A DNA stretch of 7,848 nucleotides. It comes from Pedococcus sp. (lineage in GTDB: Bacteria; Actinomycetota; Actinomycetes; Actinomycetales; Dermatophilaceae). The DNA is taken from positions 1-7,848 of the forward strand of contig JAICSZ010000083.1 of the NCBI GenBank assembly GCA_025936615.1. The letters are read 5' to 3'. The notes under the pieces are model-generated. The model was not told where the DNA came from. It ran no database searches and saw nothing but the letters and a program-made list of their open reading frames with translations. The position numbers and the translations under genes are program-made. Positions 1 through 4,472 of the stretch are shown piece after piece; position 1 is the first letter of the stretch; every line of letters begins with the position of its first letter.

Positions 1-663
1 CGCGGCGCCCCCGACGTGCAGGTCCACCTCGCTGCCGATGGTGGTGCAGGCCTTGCGGTATGCCGCGTGGGCGGCTCCCCGCGCCCCCTCACCACCGGTG
101 AGGGCCGAGTGCACTTCGGCGAGCTGGGCGAGCACCGCGACCAGCAGTGCCTGGCGGTCGACGTCGGGCGCACCGGCCAGGGCCAGGGAGGTTGCGGTGC
201 CCACGGGGAGCTCCTCGCGGGCCTGGCTCACGTTGATGCCGAGCCCGACGACCACGCCCGTCGGCTGGAGCTCGCAGAGCACCCCGCAGACCTTGCGGTC
301 GCCGTCCGAGGGGAGCAGCACGTCGTTGGGCCACTTGAGGTGCCCCGCAAGCCCGGTCACCTGCTCGACCGCCCGCTGCACGGCCAGGCCGGTCAGCAGT
401 GGCACCCAGCCACGGCCGTGCTCGGGAGCGGGGAGCAGCACGGACAGCGTCACCGAGGCCCGCGGCGGGGTCTCCCAGCTGCGGCCCATCCGGCCGCGAC
501 CCGCCTGCTGGTGGTCGGTGACCACGACGTGCCACGGCTGGGCGAGCCGCGCCGCCTCGGCGTTCGTGGAGCCGAGCTCGGGATGGAGGTCGACGCCGGT
601 CCACGGCGATCCGGGCGTGACCAACGCCTCGTGCAATGCCTCACGCTCGAGCGGTTCGCGCAT
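1..663 (-). CDS. birA: Biotin--[acetyl-CoA-carboxylase] ligase, 3' end cut by window
   Basis: The enzyme activates biotin with ATP to biotinyl-5'-AMP and transfers it to the lysine of biotin carboxyl carrier domains, in the cytoplasm. 221 codons are visible from the ATG at 663. The reading frame is open to base 1, so the last part of the C-terminal SH3-like domain is missing. Visible motifs: GSTN at 31-34, the adenylate-binding loop GRGRMGR at 55-61, KWPND at 110-114 with the catalytic lysine K110, and GLGIN at 140-144. There is no N-terminal helix-turn-helix region; the protein begins directly with the catalytic domain, so it is the monofunctional type and not an E. coli-like repressor. It is divergent from accD, whose holoenzyme needs its product. 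The same birA/accD5/accE5 order is known from Mycobacterium. The start is supported by a TAGCCT -10 element ending 7 bases upstream, suggesting a leaderless transcript. Confidence 0.95.
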   Translation of the reverse strand, partial: MREPLEREALHEALVTPGSPWTGVDLHPELGSTNAEAARLAQPWHVVVTDHQQAGRGRMGRSWETPPRASVTLSVLLPAPEHGRGWVPLLTGLAVQRAVEQVTGLAGHLKWPNDVLLPSDGDRKVCGVLCELQPTGVVVGLGINVSQAREELPVGTATSLALAGAPDVDRQALLVAVLAQLAEVHSALTGGEGARGAAHAAYRKACTTIGSEVDLHVGGAA

Positions 664-670
664 GGCCGCA

Positions 671-676
671 AGGCTA
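671..676 (-). promoter_or_regulatory. Putative leaderless -10 element of birA
   Basis: Read on the minus strand this is TAGCCT, matching the actinobacterial TANNNT -10. Seven bases separate it from the birA ATG (663), so transcription would begin at or next to the start codon and the mRNA would have no ribosome-binding site; none is visible. It shares two bases with the accD -10 on the other strand. No convincing -35 is seen. Confidence 0.5.
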
Positions 677-680
677 GGCT
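675..680 (+). promoter_or_regulatory. Putative leaderless -10 element of accD
   Basis: TAGGCT (TANNNT) lies six bases before the accD ATG at 687, the spacing expected for a leaderless mRNA. No Shine-Dalgarno sequence fits in the 23-base gap between birA and accD. The upstream promoter bases would lie inside birA coding sequence. No good -35 hexamer is seen. Confidence 0.55.
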
Positions 681-686
681 CCCCGC

Positions 687-2330
687 ATGGCGCAGACCAC
701 CGATCCCCTTGCTCTCGGCGGCACCGACGTCCCCGACGACATCGACATCCACTCGACGGCCGGCAAGCTCAAGGACCTCAAGCGCCGGGTGGCCGAGGTG
801 GCCAACGCCGGGTCCGAGCGGGCCGTGGAGAAGCAGCACGCGCGGGGCAAGAAGACCGCCCGCGAGCGGCTCGCGATGCTCCTCGACGAGGGGTCGTTCA
901 TCGAGATGGACAAGTACGCCCGGCACCGCTCGAGCGCGTTCGGGCAGGCCGAGAACCGGCCCTACGGCGACGGCGTGGTCACCGGCTACGGCACCGTCGA
1001 CGGGCGCACGGTCGCGGTGTTCGCGCAGGACTTCACCGTGTTCGGTGGGTCCCTCGGTGAGGTGTTCGGCGAGAAGATCTGCAAGGTCATGGACTTCGCC
1101 ATGAAGGTCGGTTGTCCCGTCATCGGGCTCAACGACTCCGGCGGCGCCCGGATCCAGGAGGGCGTCGTCTCGCTCGGGCTCTACGGCGAGATCTTCCGCC
1201 GCAACGTGCACGCCTCCGGGGTGGTGCCGCAGATCTCGCTCGTGATGGGCCCGTGCGCCGGCGGGGCGGTCTACTCCCCGGCCGTCACCGACTTCACCGT
1301 CATGGTCGACCAGACCTCGCACATGTTCATCACCGGTCCCGAGGTCATCAAGACCGTCACCGGCGAGGACGTGTCGTTCGAGGACCTCGGGGGCGCCCGC
1401 GCGCACAACACCAAGTCCGGTGTGGCCCACCACATGGGCAGCGACGAGCAGGACGCCATCGACTACGTCAAGGCGCTGCTGTCCTACCTGCCCTCGAACA
1501 ACCTGGAGGACCCGCCCAGCTTCGCCGACGACGCCGAGGAGCTCGACTCCCTGCAGGTCACCGACCACGACCGCGAGCTCGACACCCTCGTGCCCGACTC
1601 GGCGAACACGCCGTATGACATGCACATCGTGATCGACCACGTCGTGGACGACGGGGAGTTCCTGCAGGTGCACGAGATGTTCGCGCCGAACATCATCTGC
1701 GGCTTCGGACGCATCGAGGGACGCTCGGTCGGGGTGGTGGCCAACCAGCCGATGCAGTTCGCCGGCACCCTCGACATCGACGCCTCCGAGAAGGCCGCCC
1801 GCTTCGTGCGCACCTGCGACGCTTTCAACATCCCGGTGCTGACCTTCGTCGACGTGCCGGGCTTCCTGCCGGGCACCGACCAGGAGTGGGACGGCATCAT
1901 CCGCCGCGGCGCCAAGCTGATCTTCGCCTACGCCGAGGCGACGGTGCCGCTGGTCACCGTCATCACCCGCAAGGCCTACGGCGGCGCCTACGACGTCATG
2001 GGGTCCAAGCACCTCGGCGCCGACATCAACCTGGCCTGGCCGACCGCGCAGATCGCGGTGATGGGCGCGCAGGGCGCGGTCAACATCCTCTACCGCAAGC
2101 AGCTGGCTGCGGCCGAAGCGGCCGGCGAGGACGTCGAGGAGGCCCGGCAGCGGTTCATCACCGAGTACGAGGACACCCTGGCCAACCCGTACGTCGCCGC
2201 CGAGCGCGGCTACATCGACACGGTGGTCACGCCGTCCAACACCCGGATGAACGTCACCCGGGCGCTGCGGGCGCTGCGCTCCAAGCGCGAGACCCTGCCG
2301 CCCAAGAAGCACGGGAACATCCCACTATGA
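687..2330 (+). CDS. accD: Acyl-CoA (propionyl-CoA-type) carboxylase, carboxyltransferase beta subunit
   Basis: This 547-aa subunit transfers the carboxyl group from carboxybiotin on the alpha subunit to acyl-CoA, giving methylmalonyl-CoA or malonyl-CoA for fatty acid and propionate metabolism in the cytoplasm. Two crotonase-fold halves are visible. The N-terminal half contains SGGARIQEG at 151-159 followed by GEIF. The C-terminal half contains [10 protein letters not shown], then [14 protein letters not shown] with D436, then [21 protein letters not shown]. Length and motifs fit the AccD5/PccB group. In Streptomyces coelicolor PccB an aspartate (D422) favours propionyl-CoA where AccB has isoleucine; by motif position D436 looks like its equivalent, so I infer a propionyl-CoA preference, without having run an alignment. 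The gene overlaps accE by four bases (ATGA) and is divergent from birA. The biotin-carrying alpha subunit is not in the window. The chosen ATG is supported by the -10 element just upstream. The symbol could equally be pccB or accD5. Confidence 0.95.
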   Translation: MAQTTDPLALGGTDVPDDIDIHSTAGKLKDLKRRVAEVANAGSERAVEKQHARGKKTARERLAMLLDEGSFIEMDKYARHRSSAFGQAENRPYGDGVVTGYGTVDGRTVAVFAQDFTVFGGSLGEVFGEKICKVMDFAMKVGCPVIGLNDSGGARIQEGVVSLGLYGEIFRRNVHASGVVPQISLVMGPCAGGAVYSPAVTDFTVMVDQTSHMFITGPEVIKTVTGEDVSFEDLGGARAHNTKSGVAHHMGSDEQDAIDYVKALLSYLPSNNLEDPPSFADDAEELDSLQVTDHDRELDTLVPDSANTPYDMHIVIDHVVDDGEFLQVHEMFAPNIICGFGRIEGRSVGVVANQPMQFAGTLDIDASEKAARFVRTCDAFNIPVLTFVDVPGFLPGTDQEWDGIIRRGAKLIFAYAEATVPLVTVITRKAYGGAYDVMGSKHLGADINLAWPTAQIAVMGAQGAVNILYRKQLAAAEAAGEDVEEARQRFITEYEDTLANPYVAAERGYIDTVVTPSNTRMNVTRALRALRSKRETLPPKKHGNIPL

Positions 2331-2560
2331 GCGACCCGGACGACGGCAAGGCCTCGCGCCCACCGCTGCAGCTGGTCCGCGGTGACGCGACCCCCGAGGA
2401 GGTCGCCGCACTGCTCGCGGTCCTGTCCGCCGCCTCGGCGGGCGACGACGCGAAGCCGGCCCCGCGGCATACCTCGCAGTGGGCCTCCCGCGAACGCGGG
2501 GTGCGCCGCCCCCTCCAGCCCGGCCCCGGCGCCTGGCGCGCCTCCGCCTGGCCCTCCTGA
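2327..2560 (+). CDS. accE: Acyl-CoA carboxylase epsilon subunit
   Basis: A 77-aa protein that fits the actinobacterial AccE/PccE family, small subunits that bind the carboxyltransferase beta core and raise its activity with the alpha subunit. Visible hallmarks are the N-terminal segment [20 protein letters not shown] (residues 14-33, a predicted helix) and the C-terminal [15 protein letters not shown] ending (59-73). The middle (34-58) is low in hydrophobics and probably disordered. The ATG overlaps the accD stop in ATGA, so translation is most likely coupled to accD; the preceding bases show only a weak GGGA. Placement right after accD matches accD5-accE5 in Mycobacterium. The gene is easy to miss because it is short and lies inside a longer open frame without a real upstream start. 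Confidence 0.9.
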   Translation: MSDPDDGKASRPPLQLVRGDATPEEVAALLAVLSAASAGDDAKPAPRHTSQWASRERGVRRPLQPGPGAWRASAWPS

Positions 2561-2570
2561 CCCCTCTCCG

Positions 2571-2604
2571 CGGCGCTCTCCCATGCAAATCATGAGTTAG
2601 CGCC
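2571..2604 (-). repeat. 34-bp palindromic repeat, copy L (inverted relative to the other two)
   Basis: Read on the minus strand the unit is GGCGCTA, three bases, CATG, ATTTG, CATG, three bases, then GAGCGCCG. It is a nested dyad: outer arms GGCGCTA/TAGCGCC (innermost pair mismatched in this copy) and inner arms CATG/CATG around an ATTTG centre. It differs from each of the copies at 3599 and 3653 at 2 of 34 positions. The outer arms extend in this copy to GCGGCGCT (2570-2577) pairing with AGCGCCGC (2599-2606). It lies 10 bases after the accE stop and 5 bases after the stop of the converging nuclease-like gene, so the RNA hairpin could also end transcription from both sides. There is no T-run, so that role is only a possibility. 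Confidence 0.9.
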
Positions 2605-2609
2605 GCCCC

Positions 2610-3533
2610 TCAGGCCACCAGCCCCCGTTGGGTGAAGTGCTGCCGCCATGCGTCCGACAGCACGCTCGGAACCGTGATCCCGCGCCCGGAGAGCTCGCGC
2701 TGGAGGTGCAACAGGGTGTCCTCCGGCATCTCGTACAGGTCCTCCGCGTGAAGGACCACGAAACGCCATCCTCGGCCGGCGAGATCGGCCCGGCGCGTTT
2801 CGTCCCGGAGCTTCTGCTCGGGTTCCTCGTGCCAGCGACCGTCGTACTCGATTGCCAGGCGCTGCTGTGGGAACGACAGCTCGATCCGGTACTGCACCGA
2901 CGCGTCACGGCGGCGCAGCTTGTGGTTGACCACGGGCTCAGGCAGGCCAGCCAGCACCATGAGCAGGCGAACCTGGGTCTCCGGCCGCGAGTCGACCTCC
3001 TCACGTGCGAGCAGCGCAGCCTGTCGTGCCAGCCTGGACCCCTGCCCCGGCCACCTCTCTGCCGCGACGACCAGGTCCTGGGCGGAGGTGACTCGGCGGC
3101 GCAGCAGCTGGTCCGCGCAGCACACCAGCTCGACCAGGTCCAGGGGTCTGGCCAGGTGCAGGAGTGTCTGCTCGGGAGTCGTCACAGCGAGGCCGTGGCG
3201 CCGGGCAGCGGCAACTGCATGCGTGAAGCGGTGGACCTTGATCCCGGCCACCGTGCTGCTGACGGGCCGAGTGAATGCAGCATGGACGTTGGGGTCGTCT
3301 TGGATCGCCCCGCACCACAACCTCGCCGCTGTGCCGTGGCTGAAGACTGCGTCGGACGGCAGGATCCGCTGCGCTGCACGACACCGCACCACCAGCGTGT
3401 CTGGGACGATCGCGTCGACGTAGACGTTGGGGAAGACCTTTCGGTAGGCCGGTCCGCGCAGTGCCCGGTCGCTGATCCCAGCCGATCGAGCCTGCGCGTG
3501 GGTGAAGGGCTGCATGGGGTCCAGGAGCGGCAT
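2610..3533 (-). CDS. AbiEi-like winged-helix plus DUF559 (Vsr/PD-(D/E)xK-fold) protein
   Basis: A 307-aa two-part protein. Residues 9-41 (PFTHAQARSAGISDRAL... to VYVDA) resemble the winged-helix domain at the N-terminus of type IV AbiEi antitoxins. A middle part (to about 175) includes TTPEQTLLHLARP, typical of such actinobacterial proteins. Residues about 181-285 look like DUF559, a Vsr-related nuclease fold: E185 (PETQ), RIEL with E218, LAIEYDGRWH with E229, D231 and H235, then D244 and R247 before GW and VVLHAEDLY. The position usually held by aspartate (R-x-D-x) is glutamate here (E218), so activity may be altered. Its function is not known; DNA binding and perhaps cleavage are inferred. 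The ATG at 3533 was chosen because the family normally starts just before the winged helix. The frame stays open to an ATG at 3620 inside repeat R1 (336 aa), and an ATG at 3515 is also possible. No strong ribosome-binding site precedes any of them. Repeats flank the gene. Confidence 0.8.
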   Translation of the reverse strand: MPLLDPMQPFTHAQARSAGISDRALRGPAYRKVFPNVYVDAIVPDTLVVRCRAAQRILPSDAVFSHGTAARLWCGAIQDDPNVHAAFTRPVSSTVAGIKVHRFTHAVAAARRHGLAVTTPEQTLLHLARPLDLVELVCCADQLLRRRVTSAQDLVVAAERWPGQGSRLARQAALLAREEVDSRPETQVRLLMVLAGLPEPVVNHKLRRRDASVQYRIELSFPQQRLAIEYDGRWHEEPEQKLRDETRRADLAGRGWRFVVLHAEDLYEMPEDTLLHLQRELSGRGITVPSVLSDAWRQHFTQRGLVA

Positions 3534-3538
3534 GGCAC

Positions 3539-3577
3539 CACTTTGTCGAAGTGCGCACGGGCGACCGAGAAGTTCTC
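3539..3577 (-). promoter_or_regulatory. Two small dyads upstream of the DUF559 gene, possible operators
   Basis: Two short perfect inverted repeats lie just before the chosen start at 3533: CACTT/AAGTG with a 5-base spacer (3539-3553), and GAGAA-G-TTCTC (3567-3577). Winged-helix AbiEi antitoxins bind inverted repeats in their own promoters, so autoregulation is conceivable. No clear -10 or -35 was found here, and 5-bp arms are weak evidence. Confidence 0.25.
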
Positions 3578-3598
3578 CACAGGCGCGGCAAGGGTCGC

Positions 3599-3632
3599 GG
3601 CGCCAACTCATGATTTGCATGGGATAGCGCCG
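3599..3632 (+). repeat. 34-bp palindromic repeat, copy R1
   Basis: Same unit as the copies at 2571 and 3653: GGCGCCA, ACT, CATG, ATTTG, CATG, GGA, TAGCGCCG. The left outer arm has one change (GGCGCCA instead of GGCGCTA), so the outer stem has a mismatch; the inner CATG pair is intact. Read on the minus strand, the repeat contains ATG CAA ATC ATG AGT followed by TGG where the other copies have TAG. This single change leaves the frame of the neighbouring DUF559 gene open through the repeat, so an extended protein starting MQIMSW is possible. Confidence 0.9.
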
Positions 3633-3652
3633 GCAGCTTGGAGCCGCGGGAC

Positions 3653-3686
3653 GGCGCTAACTCATGATTTGCAGGGGATAGCGCCG
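3653..3686 (+). repeat. 34-bp palindromic repeat, copy R2
   Basis: Direct repeat of R1, starting 54 bases later with a 20-base spacer between them. The outer arms GGCGCTA/TAGCGCC are perfect here, while the right inner CATG is changed to CAGG. It ends 7 bases from the stop codon of the MOSC gene, in the same orientation relative to that gene as copy L has to accE. A transcript of the MOSC gene would carry a 7-bp stem right after its stop, without a U-tract. Confidence 0.9.
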
Positions 3687-3693
3687 GGGTGGG

Positions 3694-4380
3694 CTAGGCG
3701 TCCAGCTCGGCGGGGGTGCGGCGGCGGTGGGCCACCCGCTCGCGCAGCTCGGCGGCCTCGACCTCGACGAGGCACCCTGCGCCGAGCACCCGTTCGGCGA
3801 CCTCGAGGTCGCCGGTGAAGGCGCGGAAGGCCATCGGGACGGTGATGCCGTGGCGGGGACGCTCGACCACCTCGACGGCGTCGCCCGTCCTCACCCGACC
3901 CGGTGAGACCACGGACAGGTAGGCGCCGGTCAGGCCGACCTCGGTGAACCGTCGCACCCAGCCGCGCTCGCCCATGCGGGCCTGGAACGTCGCGCACGGG
4001 ATCCGCGGCCCGCAGACCTCGAGGACGACCTCGCCGCCGACGAGCCACCGTTCGCCGACGAGGGCGTCGTCCACCGCCACCCCACGCGTGGTCAGGTTCT
4101 CGCCGAAGGCGCCGTTCGGCAGCTCGCGACCGAGCTCGGCGCCCCACCAGTCGAGCTGCTCGCGGGCGAACGCGTAGACAGCCTGGTGGTCACCACCATG
4201 GTGGCGCTGGTCGCCGATGAAGTCACCGTCCAGTCCGCTGCCGAGCCCACCGTGCTTGGGGCCGGGCGCGCGCACGGTGGCCTCGGCCACCGGGAGCTTG
4301 TGTATGCCGGTCGGCAGGGTTCCCTTGGCGGCGTTGGGTTCGGGGGCGCCGACGTTGAGGGACAGGACGTGCGCTGGCAT
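3694..4380 (-). CDS. MOSC domain-containing protein, YiiM-like
   Basis: A 228-aa protein with a MOSC (molybdenum cofactor sulfurase C-terminal) domain; members bind Mo-cofactor. E. coli YiiM, of similar length, takes part in detoxifying N-hydroxylated bases with the molybdoenzyme system, but I infer only family membership. Motifs in order: LDGDFIGDQRHHGGDHQAVY (50-69), GAFGENLTTRG (90-100), CGPRIPCATFQ (123-133) with the conserved MOSC cysteine C129, and a C-terminal segment (about 175-228) fitting the 3-alpha region of YiiM proteins. No signal peptide or membrane segment is present, so it is cytoplasmic. The ATG at 4380 is preferred over the in-frame ATG at 4407 because a TAGGGT -10 element ends 7 bases upstream of it, and MPAHVLSLNVG is a typical family start. 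It is divergent from the DUF885 gene across 92 bases. Repeat R2 follows its stop. Confidence 0.88.
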   Translation of the reverse strand: MPAHVLSLNVGAPEPNAAKGTLPTGIHKLPVAEATVRAPGPKHGGLGSGLDGDFIGDQRHHGGDHQAVYAFAREQLDWWGAELGRELPNGAFGENLTTRGVAVDDALVGERWLVGGEVVLEVCGPRIPCATFQARMGERGWVRRFTEVGLTGAYLSVVSPGRVRTGDAVEVVERPRHGITVPMAFRAFTGDLEVAERVLGAGCLVEVEAAELRERVAHRRRTPAELDA

Positions 4381-4387
4381 GTCACCC

Positions 4388-4393
4388 ACCCTA
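4388..4393 (-). promoter_or_regulatory. Putative leaderless -10 element of the MOSC gene
   Basis: On the minus strand this reads TAGGGT, seven bases before the ATG at 4380. The spacing implies that the transcript begins at the start codon. The intervening GGGTG could alternatively act as a poor ribosome-binding site. It supports the 4380 start over 4407. Confidence 0.5.
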
Positions 4394-4459
4394 GGGAGCG
4401 CCGCCAACGGTTTTCCGGCCCGCCGGTAGTCGGCTGGCGGCGACGGCAGGTTGCTGGGG

Positions 4460-4465
4460 TACCTT
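4460..4465 (+). promoter_or_regulatory. Putative leaderless -10 element of the DUF885 gene
   Basis: TACCTT (TANNNT) lies seven bases before the GTG start at 4473, the same spacing as at birA and the MOSC gene. No Shine-Dalgarno sequence is present between it and the GTG. No convincing -35 was found. Confidence 0.5.
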
Positions 4466-4472
4466 CGCTCGC

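Larger units (their letters stand above)
2571..3632 (-). mobile_element. Candidate gene cassette: nuclease-like gene between inverted copies of the 34-bp palindrome
   Basis: Copies L (2571-2604) and R1 (3599-3632) are inverted with respect to each other and enclose almost exactly one gene: its stop is 5 bases from L, and its open frame runs through R1. The unit is about 1.06 kb, or 1.12 kb if the second right copy (3653-3686) is the true end. It interrupts what is otherwise housekeeping sequence; in Mycobacterium accE5 is followed by a Maf-family gene. That it is mobile is an inference. I see no transposase motif, no convincing target-site duplication and no composition change. The flanks would need comparison with genomes lacking the unit. 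Confidence 0.35.

Noticed and set aside
450..2312. Long open frame of 620 codons on the minus strand, opposite accD
   Set aside because: It is the antisense shadow of accD in GC-rich DNA; its translation is rich in Val, Gly, His and Arg with no domain, and its right-hand end overlaps birA in another frame.
2570..2606. Copy L as a standard intrinsic terminator for accDE
   Set aside because: The stem is GC-rich but separated by a loop of about 21 bases and has no T-run on either side. The same unit also occurs upstream of a gene, so repeat is the safer call; termination remains possible.
2561..2610. CCCCT on both sides of copy L as a target-site duplication
   Set aside because: Five C-rich bases recur by chance in such sequence, the right copy reaches into the stop codon of the neighbouring gene, and it flanks one repeat and not the whole cassette.
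3573..3581. TTCTCCACA, one mismatch from a DnaA box
   Set aside because: It is a single isolated site with no cluster, no AT-rich region and no origin-type genes nearby.
2628..3818. 396-codon open frame on the plus strand across the DUF559 gene
   Set aside because: The minus strand encodes recognisable winged-helix and DUF559 motifs; the plus frame runs across gene boundaries and both right-hand repeats and shows no domain.
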